From contig JACZZP010000012.1 of assembly GCA_015183035.1 (NCBI GenBank), forward strand, positions 558,001 to 622,000: DNA of 64,000 bases, given 5' to 3'. Position numbers and translations under genes: made by a program. Shown in pieces: positions 1 to 13,800 of the stretch (position 1 is its first letter; the number at the start of each line of letters is the position of its first letter). Under the pieces are notes generated by a model. That model saw only the letters and a program-made list of their open reading frames with translations. It had not been told where the DNA came from and made no database searches. The stretch comes from Meloidogyne chitwoodi. Taxonomy: Eukaryota > Nematoda > Chromadorea > Rhabditida > Meloidogynidae.

Positions 1-947
1 ATTAGAATATTTACCTCCTTGCCTATCTAGTCGTCGTTGTTCTCGAAGATTTATTGATGTAGAATTATAGATTCTTGCCTAACTTCTTCTGGTATTTCTT
101 CATCATTATCTAAATATTTTAATATTTTTTAATTATTTAGAAGAATTCAAAATTAGCTAAATTAACATCAAAAGTTGGAAGTAAATTGAGAGCAAGGAGT
201 TCTGAGTATCAGCAAAGCAGAATCTTTTTAAAAATAGAAAGAATTTTTAGTCAATTTTCTTTACGCCGAAAAATCGTTTAGAACAGCTATAGAATATATA
301 AGAGTGAGAAATTTAATTTACAGAATATAATTTATGATTGGCCGATTATCTGTTTTAACAGATTTTTTATAGTTTATTCAAGAGTGTTTTTTTTAATTTT
401 TTAAGAATAAAAGAATAGTTTTAACATTTTTTTTCTTTTATGTAAATTTTTGTTAGAGTTTTATTAAAATGTTTTGAGTGATTTTTATTCTCGAAGTAGT
501 ACTTTACTCATAAATATAAGGCAAAATGTTAAATACTAAAAATACTTTCAGAAAAATTCATACAATTAATATATAGGTATGTATTAAAAAATATTTTTAT
601 AAAATTTTAGAAAAGTAAAATCAATAATAAAATATTACTTCTATTTAATAAAATTAAAAAAAATATTTTTTTATAAAACGTACAAAGAATTCACTTGCGT
701 AAAAAGGCAACATTAAAATAGGAATACACGTTTATTATATTGTTGGATTTTTATAAAAATTTTTTTTTAATAAAATAGAGAAAATGATAAGAAAAATAAA
801 AATATTTATTTTTAAAAATAATAATAAAATAATTTTTTTAATTATTTTTTCAGTCTCTATGAGGGACAAAACGTGTATCAATTTAAAAAATATTTATTAT
901 AAAAGCTGATTAACCCCCTTTAAGTAAGTTATATTAAATTTAAAAAA
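1..947. other. AT-rich sequence without a supported gene
   Basis: I see no complete gene here. On the minus strand a 64-nt stretch (78 to 15) is open and bounded by an AG acceptor and a GTAAAT donor, so it could be an internal exon of a gene leaving the left edge. One exon is too little to support a gene. The rest is poly-A/T-rich filler. Confidence 0.3.
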
Positions 948-1390
948 ATGAATAATAATTATTTTATATTAATTTTATTATTTATTTTGGGTATAGTCAT
1001 CTCTTCTGTAACTGGACAGCCCTGCTTATCCCATGCCGATTATCATGTCCTTCATGTTGTGATGGATTTATGGAAGATCTAGACAGGTTATTTAAATTTT
1101 TTGATAAAAACGGCTGACTTTGGTTATAAAAATTATTAAATTTTCGGTCATTAATTATTAGTAGGGTTGTCAATTTAGTTTTTTAACTATTTTTTGCTGA
1201 ATGTACAAGTCAAGATATGGCAAAAACTTGGGCAAGAATTTGTTAATTAGAAAGCAATTATTGGCAACTATTTTAGCATTTAAAAATATTTTGGAATTTT
1301 TGGGATTTTAGTAAAACGCAAGGCTAAAAATTTATGCAAAAACGAAATGCAGCCGCCTCTGATCGGAGCTGGTTGTAACCTAAAAATCCG
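948..1390 (+). pseudogene. Remnant of a small secreted cysteine-containing protein
   Basis: An ATG at 948 opens a frame starting MNNNYFILILLFILGIVISS, a convincing signal peptide, and reaches a stop near 1081 after only 44 codons. A shifted frame over the last 60 bases is richer in Cys (CPSCC), suggesting a one-base shift. About 120 bases further on, short open pieces show a C-x3-D-x8-C spacing (residues CTSQD, then WARIC) and, near 1340-1380, two more cysteines. That loosely recalls the ShKT cysteine fold common in nematode secreted proteins, but in-frame stops separate the pieces. I take it as a decayed gene. The ShKT reading is a guess from cysteine spacing. Confidence 0.3.
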
Positions 1391-2529
1391 TTTTATTATA
1401 TTATAGTCAATTTTATAAAATTTATAAAATTAATCAACTAATCTAATTATTTATTTTTAGTCTACTTCTTGGCAAATGAATTTTTTAACGAATAAAATTG
1501 AAATAATTTTTGTTAAAATGTTATTTATTTTGTTTTAGTAGATAATAAAATATCAAATCTAACAAATCTAAGTTAGCCATAATCCTATCTGGATGCCCTA
1601 ATATATGTTGAGAAATTAAATAATCACTACTTACTCATAATTGAATTTTTCACCTCAAAAAATTAGCTAATTCCTTTTTTTTGGTTTTCAACTTTCCAAG
1701 ACCTGTATCTCGGCTCGTAGGCATTCGTGCTTTCAAAAAACATAGTTTAACCCATTTAGAAGAGTTCTTTCGAATGACACCTCATTTGACCCGATTGAAT
1801 CAAACAAACAAAAAATTCCCATACTTAAAGAGTGCCAAAAATTTTTTATAAAAGTTAAGTATATATTTTTTTCTAAAAAAGTTTATTAGCTGAATGTGGT
1901 ATCAAAAAATTACCCAGAGTTTAGAATAAAATAAAAAAAAAGAATTATCGATTTTCGATAAGTTTGAAAAAAGTTATTCAAAAATAAAACCCGCTCCCAA
2001 TTTCCCAATTTGCCTCACCCTTTATGTTTTATCGGAATGTTATTAGTTCAACTAGTAACAGACACGGGAAGGATCCCGGCGGAATTTTCCGGGATCTCGA
2101 ACAGGCCTGTTTAAAAAAAATCCCGAATCGTGATCCCGGTAATGTGATTTTGTCGGTCACTAGTTTACACTCAAATTGACACTAAAATGGGTGAGTGGGG
2201 CAAACAAATACCAAATACAATTTATATTTATTAAATTTAAAAATAATATTTAATTGAGAGATCCATTTGTTAACATTAAAAGTACCAAGACAGTAATTAA
2301 ATATCTTTTAGAAATACATTCAAAAGCGGTTAATTTTTATTAACTTTTATTTGCGGCTGAGATATTTGTGGCTACCCAGCCAAAAATGTCAAAATAGGGG
2401 TTAGCCGAAATGTCTGGACAGCGATTGTATCACCATTTTTACTTAATGCTATTAAAGAAAGAAATACCCATATGTTCATTAGGGAGAAGTTTAAGAAATT
2501 TAACAAAAATAATAATTATATAATTTTAC
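1391..2529. other. Intergenic sequence with dispersed-repeat copies
   Basis: No gene is seen. Bases 1640-1800 match, in degraded form, the dispersed core repeat that is best preserved inside the elements at 53240-54204 and 61063-61733: a 'cctgtatctcggctcgtag' stretch followed by a 'ctttcgaatgacacctcattt' stretch. Bases 2160-2480 resemble 8230-8570, so the sequence downstream of the zinc-finger cassette was duplicated together with it. Confidence 0.45.
2053..2162. mobile_element. GC-rich miniature inverted-repeat element (hAT-like?)
   Basis: A 110-bp GC-rich island in AT-rich DNA. Its ends are imperfect inverted repeats (TAGTAACAGACA on the left; TAGTGACCGACA read from the right). Its interior holds several copies of 'tcccgg' or 'cccgaatcg'. 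The TAG start resembles the small hAT-like elements elsewhere in the window, but I cannot see a clear target duplication at this copy. Confidence 0.4.
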
Positions 2530-3480
2530 TTGATATCAGGTTAATGTGATCTTTTTTATCCAAATGTTCCTTAATATTTTGTTCATTATTCTATAATTAT
2601 AATAAATAAATTAAAAAATTAAGTAAATTATTTTACCACTATTCTTGATCCACACAAACGACATCTAACTTTATTATTATAAACTTTATAAAAAAAATTT
2701 TCGTTCTTAAGTTGTGTTTCATCTGTAATTGTTTTTTATAAACAAAATTTATTATTTAATAATATTAAAAAATAAAAAATAAAATCAAACAACTCATCTT
2801 CTCTCTATAAAAACCTACAATTTTGTTGTTGTTGATCATATAAATGTAATGATTCATTGCCTTTTGACGTTCCAAAATCTAATTAAAAATTAAATTATTT
2901 TAAAAATATTTTTTAACAATTATTTAAATTAATCAATTTAAAATATTATAAATGAAACAGTTAATAAACTTTAATTTAACAAAATTTAAATAAATAAAAA
3001 ACCCATTAATCCAGTATTATCATTCAAATTATTATGCTCCTCATTAGTTTCAAAATTAGGCAATGATTGTTCAGTTACAAAAGTATTAGTATTAGTAGAT
3101 GGATCTAAAACAGATTGATTATTTTTAAAGAATTCTCCCAATCCATCTAATTGTGGTTGAGTAGAAGGAATATTAACTGATTCTTGTTCAAAATTAAAAG
3201 GTGTATTTGTAGTTCCTAATATTAATTATTTTAATATATTTAATCAAAACAAGAAGATATTACCTTGAAAATTAGTATGGGAACTCTCGGGAATACTTGG
3301 TCCTGTCTGATAATTTTGAAATGGATAAAATGGATTAAATTGATCAGAATAATAAAAAGGATTATATCCAGTATTTTGATTACTTGAACCTTCTCCTTGA
3401 TTTTTTGTTGGATCATTTCCCGTTCCCCATGTTTGACACAGAATTGCCGTCATAAATATAAGAAAATAAATTTTCTTCAT
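2530..3480 (-). CDS. Secreted zinc-finger protein, short paralogue (five exons)
   Basis: I do not recognise a named gene. My model has exons 3480-3264, 3215-3003, 2878-2819, 2722-2637 and 2590-2530, with lengths and phases that keep one frame open throughout (end phases 1,1,1,0,1). Exon 1 encodes a signal peptide (MKKIYFLIFMTAILCQTWGT) and then an Asn/Pro/Phe/Tyr-rich stretch; exon 2 is Asn/Gln/Ser-rich. Exons 4 and 5 together form one C2H2-like finger: C-x2-C (residues RCRLCG) at the end of exon 4 and H-x5-H (HLDKKDH) in exon 5. Exon 3 is the conserved FGTSKGNESLHLYDQQQQ segment. If exon 2 is not spliced it ends at a stop at 2986, which would give a short secreted protein without the finger. 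The 3-prime end is not resolved. It is a paralogue of the gene at 4840-13903. A finger on a protein with a secretion signal suggests an exported nucleic-acid-binding protein, which is inference. Confidence 0.6.
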
Positions 3481-4839
3481 TTCCTTTTTGAAAAAAAAAT
3501 ATAAAATTAAGATAATTTAATTTATTAAAAAATTAATTATTAAGTTAATTTTAAATTTTTAAATATTTATTTTAAGTAAATTTAAAAAAATGAAGTGATG
3601 GAATTGACTGAATATCTAAAATTAATTTTACAGCCTTTTTACTCCCAATGTGGCAATTTATTAATTTTAGATATGTCAATGTATATCAATTTTTTTTATT
3701 TTTTTCTCTTTCTTCTTCTCCTCTTTGGATATCTCTAACATTCGAATAAGGGAGAGTATTTTAAATTTTCTTAAAAAATGTTTTTTCTCTAATTTTGCTT
3801 ATCTGACATCCACGCATAGTTAAGAGGTATTTTGAAATATTCGATTTTTAAAAATTATCTTCTCTCCTTTTTGGTACTGATGTGTAGTCCAGGTTTACCT
3901 GGTTCGGGTCCCGGCCGGTCATATCAGATTTCAAAAACCCGGACCCGGTTTTTTCAAAATTCCCAACACTAATTTTAATTATATTTTAATAAAAAATATT
4001 TTTTAATTCATAATAAAAAATGTAAAAATATTATTTATTACCAAATCTCCATTTTAGTCTCAGAAATTTATATTTCTTTAAATATCATCAAGGAACAAAA
4101 TAAAAATTTAAATATAATTAAAAATTAATGTCTTATTAGTCGTTTCACGGTTCAAAATTAATTGAATTTGGTCATAAATTAAAATATTTTAATTAATATA
4201 TATTTTTACCCTTTTAATTATTTAAATAATTTTTTTATTTATTTCTTTAATATGTTGCGGGTTGTAAACCTGTTATAAAATAATTATTTAAAAAATAAAT
4301 AAATTAATTAATTAAAATAATAAATAAATAAATATATTTAAATTAAATTAATAAATAAATATATATTTAAAAATAAATAAAAATAATAAAAAAGAAAAAT
4401 ACAAAAATAAACTTAAATTACAAAAATACAAAAATTATAAATTTGGTCTTAAATAAAGATTAGACATTTTTCTAAAATCGGAGTAGAAAAAAGTCTGTAC
4501 GACATTTTTAGACCGAAATATGAGGTCTAAACCTAACAAATAAAAAATTAAAAGTGCAAAATTGTTCAATTTTTGGATATTTGATTATTTAATTTCTCAA
4601 TTATTAAATTATTAATATATGACAGAAGCCATACCTCCTATTTTGAAACAAATTTTAAGTAGCGTTTGACGAAAATTTTTCTTAATGCTTGTCAAAAAAA
4701 TTTAAAACAAATTCGAATTCTGCACAATTTAAAATTTATATAAACTTGTCGAAAATAATTTGTCATAAAAATTTGTTTTGTTTATAATTTTTAAAATAAA
4801 ATTTTATCATTTTTTGTTTCATCATTCGTAATCACAGAA
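3481..4839. other. AT-rich spacer with one GC-rich island
   Basis: No gene is visible. Bases 3890-3968 form a GC-rich patch with 'ggtttacctggttcgggtcc' and matching 'acccggacccgg'. Its right edge, CCCAACACTA, equals the terminal repeat of the hAT-like element at 55578-55898, so it is probably another, degraded, miniature element. The rest, especially 4200-4450, is almost pure A+T. Confidence 0.4.
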
Positions 4840-7800
4840 TTAATCATTTCTTTTAGCTTTCCCCTTTCCCTTTGGGTCAGAATGTCCTTGTCGAACAGGA
4901 CGTGAACTTGATCCTTGACCTAAAATATTATCAAATTTAATTTAAATTTTCAATTTAATTGTTTTAATTCATTATACCTCTCTAAATTAATATTTTGGAC
5001 CATCGAGAAAAACCGGGTATCCTGAACGTAGAATCGAACAAAAAATTTTTATATTTCATTTTCAGTTTCGGTATCTGGATCCAAATATTTTAGGTGAAAT
5101 CAATAAAGACCTATTCCTCCTTTATTTAAGATTTTTATAATTATAAGTAATAAATACCTGAAATATTTAAAGGTCCTTGTCGGATTCCTCGCGTTGACTC
5201 ATCAATTGCCATATTTAATGCTTGATCTAAATATTATAACAATATTTAGATTAGGCACTTATAAATAATATTATGCTTTTTTAGCGGAACTTCATACGCT
5301 CAATATGATGCCAACATAACATTTGCTATGTTAAATTAATTCTCGGGAAACTTACTAAAATCGCCTCTTCTTTTATTCAAAATTAGCGGGTCAACCCAAA
5401 AGATCGATTAAGCAATTTTTGAACTTGCCAGTTAGGTCAAGAATAAAACGCTCCCAATAGAGCCAAGAAAAACCAAATGGCCATGGGCTCTAAAATGGAA
5501 AAATAATAAAACCCACCAATAGGTCTAAATTTGTGCGGACCAACTATCTAAAAGAGATTTGACCGACTGGCAAGTTTATAAATTGCTTCATTAATCTTTT
5601 GGGTTTCGATCATTTGGCGTGGACCCAAAATTAGATTAAGCACAGAAAATTGATATTATGCTCGGAGGGGGCCATGCTTTTCTTGCTGACCGTGAGTTTC
5701 TGGCGGACATTTAGATAAAATTGTAGATATTTCACTATGTAAATAATATTTTTATAAAAAATTAACTTACGTTCAGACAATTCCGGTGGCTGAATGTGTG
5801 CACTTCTATTTTGATTGTCTAAAGTTTTTATTTTAGAAAAAAATTTAATTTTTTAAATCCAATTTAGGATTTATATTGCCCCAGAAATCGGTTTGCAGTC
5901 GCATAAATTATTAAAGTAAATAAAACTGATGAAATCATAATTTTATTTTTGATATTTTAACAAAATAACCCATTACAAATTTCTATATAAATTTAATTTT
6001 CGAACAGATAAAGCTAAATTTCGATTTTGGACTTTTTTCGTTACTTGTACTCTTATCTTCCCCTCCTTATTCAATTCCGCTCTTTTTTCCTGCGCCGAAA
6101 AAATAGTCTAGACTGCCTTGATTGAAATTGCCCCAAGAAAACCTTGATGTGTAAGAACAAAAAAAGTTATGAAAGATCGAGTTTGATGGAAACACGTCAA
6201 ACTTGGGTCTATTCATTGAAATTTACTCTAAAGTGTGGAAGGTATTTTGTAAGATGGTATTTTGTCGATCAATGGAAATGTTACTGTCATAATCGTAGAA
6301 TTTCCCCGCCCAACTTTTTGCTGATATAAGGAAATGGGAGAACCAGCAAATTAACTTTAGTCTTTAACAAATTTACCAACCGATTCGGCTGGTTCTCCCT
6401 TCCCTTTAATTACACACACTTTATTATATTTATTTAATTGTGATAAATTTAGAGGGAAAAGAGTTTATTATAAAGGGTACGAAACGGCGCGTCCCGTGAG
6501 TTGGCTCGCCTACTCTCGGGACCCAACGCCACCAGCGGAGCTGGAGTTTGAGAGTTACATTAGAGTAAATTTAAATGATTAGATCCAATTATGTGCCAAG
6601 ACCAACCAGCCATTGGCCAAAAAATGAAGTAATAAAACACTCCCAATAGGTCCAAATTAAACGTTTTACCAGCAAACTTCGATTCTTCATAACTTTGTTC
6701 AAAATCATTCAATCAAGATAATTTTGGTCTCATTCGATTTGTCTCTAAGAGCTCTTTCGAATCAGCTATTTTTTACCTCAAAAATTAGCTTACTCCACCC
6801 TATGTTTCGATTTTCGGGGGTCTGTATCTCGGCTCATAGTCAGGTTTGAAACATTAGAGTAGGTAGACTCAGCTTGTTGAAACAAATCGAATGGTATGAC
6901 TTTCCACGTTCAGACAGGCGCTAGGACGACCAAAAAAAAGGGGGCGAACGCTACTATTACCTTAAATTTAAATAATTAACCTTGAAATGCTACACCAATT
7001 TGAGGTTGTTGACTAGTTATTCCATAGTTTTGTTGATAAGCTAAATTTAAAGCTTGTTCTTTATTTTGATTCATTTTATCTTAATTTATTAAATTTTAAT
7101 TAAAAATATAAAATTAAAAATTTTTACTTTGTTTTATATTAAATTGATGATCGAATGTTCCAATATGATAAAGCACACTTATTTCTTTGTTCTATAAAAT
7201 TAAATAAATATTATAAAATTAATTATTTAAAATATTACATTTAATTCTACTTTACAAACATTACATTCATATTTTCCTTTATTTAAATACATAAAATTCT
7301 CCTCTCTCTGTCCAATCTTTGTCATCATCTGCTATGAATTTCAGTAATTTTATTATCAAATTAAAAATATAATAAAATTGTTTAAATTAACTAATAATAA
7401 AAGAGTTTATTTTTAGGCAATTCCCTTTTTTAACAACTATAAATATCACATAGAATTCCAAAAAATGTTAATTACAGTTTATTTAGATGCTATCAGGGGC
7501 GGGCGGGCGCTTCCGTTAATTTTTGGCCTTGCGTTGTTTTTTTCAAAGGTTTCTTGCGCCCGCCACTGGATACGATTGAATCAGGGAAAAGTTATGACAA
7601 AATGTCAGTAGAAATTATTTTATCTTTACCGTTCAATTATCTATTTTTTAAATATTCTAAAATCATCACAAAATTTTAAAATTAAAAAAATTTAATAAAA
7701 TTATTTACCAGAAATATTTGACTGTAAATCTTGTATTTCGCCTTTTTGTAATTTATAATCTAAATTTAAAAATTAAGATTAATCTTTTGTAAAATTTTTA

Positions 7801-10800
7801 AATAATTAATTATAAAAATTACTGGTTAAGGCTGCTCTGTGATAATTTCTTAATAAATGATTACTTAATCGAGAGGGAGTTTCAAATTCCTAAATAAATA
7901 AATTAATATTATATAATTTATTTTTACAATTAAATCACCTCATTGCATAGTTTACAAATATATATGCCTTTTTCATTTTTAATTATATGATTTTTTCAAA
8001 TTTATTTTCTGTTAGTTCTTTCTTTACATCTTGCTTCATTTTACGTTCAAAAAAAAAAAAAATAAAAATTAATAAACTAATATTTTGTTATAATTTACTT
8101 TTCCATCTGCCCAACCTCCATTTAAGTGTCAAAATATATAAGTTTAATAGAATTAATATTTGTATTATAATCCGTTTATTTTTGATGAGATTATTAAATT
8201 AGATGAGAGCAATATTCAAGCAAAATAATTTTACTTAAATTATTATTAAATTTTACCGAAAAAGTATTTTAGTTCACACTCAAAACTTGGCATTGAAATG
8301 AGGGAAGGTTGTGGCAGAAAGGAAAAGTACCAATTATAATTTTAAAAATAGGTAATAGATTGTTTCCTAAAATTAACAAATAATATTCTAATGGAGATAT
8401 CTCCACTTTGTTAACATTCAAAACACAAAGTCAGTGATTAGAAGATATCTATATGCCTAACAATAAATTCAAAAGGATGTTAATTTTTACTATTAGCCGA
8501 CATTTGTGGTTGAAACATTTGCTGTGCCACAAATGTCAAAATAGGAGTTAGTCGTAAACGTCTGGACCGCAATAATAAGCAAAAAATAAATAATTTTACT
8601 TTGTAGCAATTCGATGTGTTTGGGTGATCCAATATGTTTTCTAATATTTTCTTCCTTATTCTAATATTATAAATAAAAAATTAAATTAATTAAAAAATTA
8701 TTTTTACAATTATTTTTGTATCACACGCACGACATCTAAAAGTATTAGTCGATTTTAGTTCCATAAAATGTTCTTCCTTAAGCCATTTTATATCATCTGT
8801 AATTCTTTTTTTATAAAAAATTTATTATTTAATAATTTAAAAAATAAAATATAAAATCAAACAACTCATCTTCTCTCTAAAAAAACCTACAATTTTGTTG
8901 TTGTTGATCATATAAAGGTAATGATTCATTGCCTTTTGACGTTCCAAAATCTAATTAAAAATTAAATTATTTTAAAAATATTTTTTAACAATTATTTAAA
9001 TTAATCAAATAAAAAACTTATGTGTTTACAATCAATTATGGGTCAGGAAAGAAGGTATGACAGAATGTCATTAAGGGAAAATTGACTAAATGTCAATAAG
9101 AAATTAATTTATTTTTTGTCGATCAATCAATTAAATATTTTAAAATGTTAAAAATTAGACAAAAAATTTAATTAAATTATTTACTTTTTCATTATAAGCT
9201 AAATATAAAAATTAACTTTATTTGTTTGTAAAAATTTTAAATAATTAATTATAAAAATTACTGGTTAAATTGAATTTGTGTTTACGTGTTATTGTATGAA
9301 GATTAATTTTTTTGATACCAACAAGTTCCTAAATTAATTAAAATTTTATAATTTATTTTTAGAATTAAATCACCTTATTGCATGGCTTACAAATATATAT
9401 GCCTTTTTTAATTTTAATTATATAATTTTGTAGACATAAGTCTTTTTTTAATGCGTTTATTTCATCCTTATTTCCAGAAGATATAATTTTGTTGTCAAAA
9501 ATAAAAATTATTTTAATATATAATCAGTAGGGTCTGACAAAGTCGAGTAACCGCAACCGTTAACCGGAACCGTTATTCGGATATAAAAAATCCGATAAAC
9601 CGTTAACCTGGAGTACCGGTTATTAACAGGCTTTGACCAACCCTTATAATCAGTAAATAATTAGACTATTTTTTTGTTAATTATAGGGTTGCACGTGATC
9701 GGATCGGGATAATTCCGACTTTTTTTAAATCCCGATCCCGTGCAACCTTAGTTAATTTAAAATTATTTTCTGTTCTGACCCACCGCACATTTAAATGCCT
9801 AAGTTGAGTTTAAATTAATTAATAATTAATTAATATTTGAATTATAATTAGAGACCGAAATTTTAGGTTTTTAGCTATATTTTCTGAAAACCACTCTTGA
9901 CTTGATGTTAAAAACACTGTTTTGCTCAATATATTGAGTACTTTTCGAGTTATTAGAACATACAAAACCTAGCATTTTTGAGCTTAAAACCTATTTTAAG
10001 CCTATTTTAGGTTTTTTGAAAAAATCATGAAAATATCGTCAGGGTAGCCGAGCAATTGTCTTGCCTACAAGTGTATACTCATTTTTACTTAAAACTATTA
10101 AAGAAATGAATACATAATACACATATTTTTAATAAGGAGAGAGATTTACCTTTAAGAAATTAAACAAAAAATAAATAATTTTACTTTGTAGCAATTCAAT
10201 GTGATTGGGTGATCCAATATGTCTTGTAATATTTGCTTCGTTATTCTAATATTATAAATAAAAAATTAAATTAATTAAAATTAAAAAATTATTTTTACAA
10301 TTATTTTTATATCACACACTCGACATCTAAAATTACTAGACGATATTAGTTCCATAAAATGTTCCTTCTTAAGCCATTCTGTATTATCTGTAATTGTTTT
10401 TTATAAAAAATTTATTATTTAATAATATTAAAAAATAAAAAATAAAATCAAACAACTCATCTTCTCTCTATAAAAACCTACAATTTTGTTGTTGTTGATC
10501 ATATAAATGTAATGATTCATTGCCTTTTGACGTTCCAAAATCTAATTAAAAATTAAATTATTTTAAAAATATTTTTTAACAATTATTTAAATTAATCAAA
10601 TAAAAAACTTATGTGTTTACAATCAATTATGGGTCAGGAAAGAAGGTATGACAGAATGTCATTAAGGGAAAATTGACTAAATGTCAATAAGAAATTAATT
10701 TATTTTTTGTCGATCAATCAATTAAATATTTTAAAATCTAATTATATAATTGAGAATGTTTGTCTGTTTGTTTGTCCGGTTTTTATAGACAAATGATTGG

Positions 10801-13800
10801 GGGAAGTGAAAATGGGGGTTTTTATAGTAGGGTTTGCAACTTGAAAATAAACTTGGATTTGAAACTTGAAAATAAACTTGAACTTAAAACTTTATATAAA
10901 AACCCTGTATTTTGATCAGTCTTTAACGCCACTACATTGCAACACTACAAACATAAACAACGCTCTTTGCTGGATTTGCTTCAATATGGACGCCGAAGAA
11001 CCTTGCTGCTCCAGTGACGACATAACAAAAGAAGCTGTGCTGAGGATTCTGAGTCAGAGACACAAGAGTCAGAGACACAAGAGTCAGAGACACAAGAGTC
11101 AGAGACACAAGAGTCAGAGACACAAGAGTCAGAGACACAAGAGTCAGAGACACAAGAGTCAGAGACACAAGAGTCAGAGACACAAGAGTCAGAGACACAA
11201 GAGTCAGAGACACAAGAGTCAGAGACACAAGAGTCAGAGACACAAGAGTCAGAGACACAAGAGTCAGAGACACAAGAGTCAGAGACACAAGAGTCAGAGA
11301 CACAAGAGTCAGAGACACAAGAGTCAGAGACACAAGAGTCAGAGACACAAGAGTCAGAGACACAAGAGTCAGAGACACAAGAGTCAGAGACACAAGAGTC
11401 AGAGACACAAGAGTCAGAGACACAAGAGTCAGAGACACAAGAGTCAGAGACACAAGAGTCAGAGACACAAGAGTCAGAGACACAAGAGTCAGAGACACAA
11501 GAGTCAGAGACACAAGAGTCAGAGACACAAGAGTCAGAGACACAAGAGTCAGAGACACAAGAGTCAGAGACACAAGAGTCAGAGACACAAGAGTCAGAGA
11601 CACAAGAGTCAGAGACACAAGAGTCAGAGACACAAGAGTCAGAGACACAAGAGTCAGAGACACAAGAGTCAGAGACACAAGAGTCAGAGACACAAGAGTC
11701 AGAGACACAAGAGTCAGAGACACAAGAGTCAGAGACACAAGAGTCAGAGACACAAGAGTCAGAGACACAAGAGTCAGAGACACAAGAGTCAGAGACACAA
11801 GAGTCAGAGACACAAGAGTCAGAGACACAAGAGTCAGAGACACAAGAGTCAGAGACACAAGAGTCAGAGACACAAGAGTCAGAGACACAAGAGTCAGAGA
11901 CACAAGAGTCAGAGACACAAGAGTCAGAGACACAAGAGTCAGAGACACAAGAGTCAGAGACACAAGAGTCAGAGACACAAGAGTCAGAGACACAAGAGTC
12001 AGAGACACAAGAGTCAGAGACACAAGAGTCAGAGACACAAGAGTCAGAGACACAAGAGTCAGAGACACAAGAGTCAGAGACACAAGAGTCAGAGACACAA
12101 GAGTCAGAGACACAAGAGTCAGAGACACAAGAGTCAGAGACACAAGAGTCAGAGACACAAGAGTCAGAGACGCTTGAGTCTACGTAAGAGGCATTAAGTC
12201 TTTTTTTAATGCGTTTATTTCATCCTTATTTCCAGAAGATATAATTTTGTTGTCAAAAATAAAAATTATTTTAATATATAATCAGTAGGGTTTGACAAAG
12301 TCGAGTAACCGCAACCGTTAACCGGAACCGTTATTCGGATATAAAAAATCCGATAAACCGTTAACCTGGAGTACCGGTTATTAACAGGCTTTGACCACCC
12401 TAATAATCAATAAACAATTAGACTATTTTTTTGTTAATTATAGGGTTGCACGTGATCGGATCGGGATAATTCCGACTTTTTTTAAATCCCGATCCCGTGC
12501 AACCTTAGTTAATTTAAAATTATTTTCTGTTCTGACCCACCGCACATTTAAATGCCTAAGTTGAGTTTAAATTAATTAATAATTAATTAATATTTGAATT
12601 ATAATTAGAGAACGAAATTTTAGGTTTTTAGCTATATTTTCTGAAAACCACTCTTGACTTGATGTTAAAAACACTGTTTTGCTCAATATATTGAGTACTT
12701 TTCGAGTTATTAGAACATACAAAACCTAGCATTTTTAAGCTTAAAACCTATTTTAAGCCTATTTTAGGTTTTTTGAAAAAATCATGAAAATATCGTCAGG
12801 GTAGCCGAGCAATTGTCTTGCCTACAAGTGTATACTCATTTTTACTTAAAACTATTAAAGCAATGAATAATACACATATTTTTAATAAGGAGAGAGATTT
12901 ACCTTGAAGAAATTAAACAAAAAATAAATAATTTTACTTTGTAGCAATTCAATGTGATTGGGTGATCCAATATGTCTTGTAATATTTGCTTCGTTATTCT
13001 AATATTATAAATAAAAAATTAAATTAATTAAAATTAAAAAATTATTTTTACAATTATTTTTATATCACACACTCGACATCTAAAATTACTAGACGATATT
13101 AGTTCCATAAAATGTTCCTTCTTAAGCCATTCTGTATTATCTGTAATTGTTTTTTATAAAAAATTTATTATTTAATAATATTAAAAAATAAAAAATAAAA
13201 TCAAACAACTCATCTTCTCTCTATAAAAACCTACAATTTTGTTGTTGTTGATCATATAAATGTAATGATTCATTGCCTTTTGACGTTCCAAAATCTAATT
13301 AAAAATTAAATTATTTTAAAAATATTTTTTAACAATTATTTAAATTAATCAAATAAACAATTTTAAAATATTATAAATGAACTTTAATTTAACAAAATTT
13401 AAATAAATTAAATTAAAAACCTAATAATCCAGTATTTTCAAACAAATAATTATTATGGTCAACATTAGTTTCAAAATTAGGCAATGATTGTTCAGTTACA
13501 AAAGTATTAGTATTAGTAGATGGATCTAAAACAGATTGATTATTTTTAAAGAATTCTCCCAATCCATCTAATTGTGGTTGAGTAGAAGGAAGAATATTCA
13601 TTGATTCTTGCTCATAATTATAAGGTATATTTGTTGTTCCTAATATTAATTTAATATATTTAATCAAAATAAGAAGACATTACCCTGAAAATTAGTATGG
13701 GAACTCTCGGGAATACTTGATTCTATCGGATAATTTTGAAATGGATAAAATGGATTAAATTGATCAATTGTATAATAAAAAGGATTAAATCCAGTATTTT

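Larger units (their letters stand above)
9437..10606. repeat. Segmental duplication, copy 1 (zinc-finger cassette plus two miniature elements)
   Basis: About 1.17 kb nearly identical to 12195-13357, with the same two miniature elements and one 60/89/61-nt zinc-finger cassette. The left edge lies inside a finger-half exon. A further copy of the cassette part, with a different right-hand flank, lies at 8590-9155 and matches 10170-10735. These overlaps show at least two successive duplications. Confidence 0.8.
10741..12194 (+). mobile_element. Insert carrying a promoter and a 15-bp satellite array
   Basis: This block replaces the interval that in the sister copy (about 9156-9436) holds the CKPC and HTITRKH finger exons. 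The left flank follows 9155/10735 homology and the right flank follows 9437/12195 homology, with 'taattatataatt' present at the left junction and in the undisrupted copy. It is much more GC-rich than its surroundings. I see no terminal inverted repeats or long direct repeats at its ends, so the insertion mechanism is unknown. Confidence 0.5.
12195..13357. repeat. Segmental duplication, copy 2
   Basis: Near-identical to 9437-10606 (see there). It carries the first zinc-finger cassette of the 4840-13903 gene and copies of both miniature elements, so those insertions are older than the duplication. Its left edge is cut within a finger-half exon by the satellite insert. Confidence 0.8.

Noticed and set aside
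10932..12158. Long antisense frame with (SLTLV)n
   Set aside because: The 15-bp unit keeps every frame open. This frame has no plausible start region or promoter, so it is a shadow of the array.
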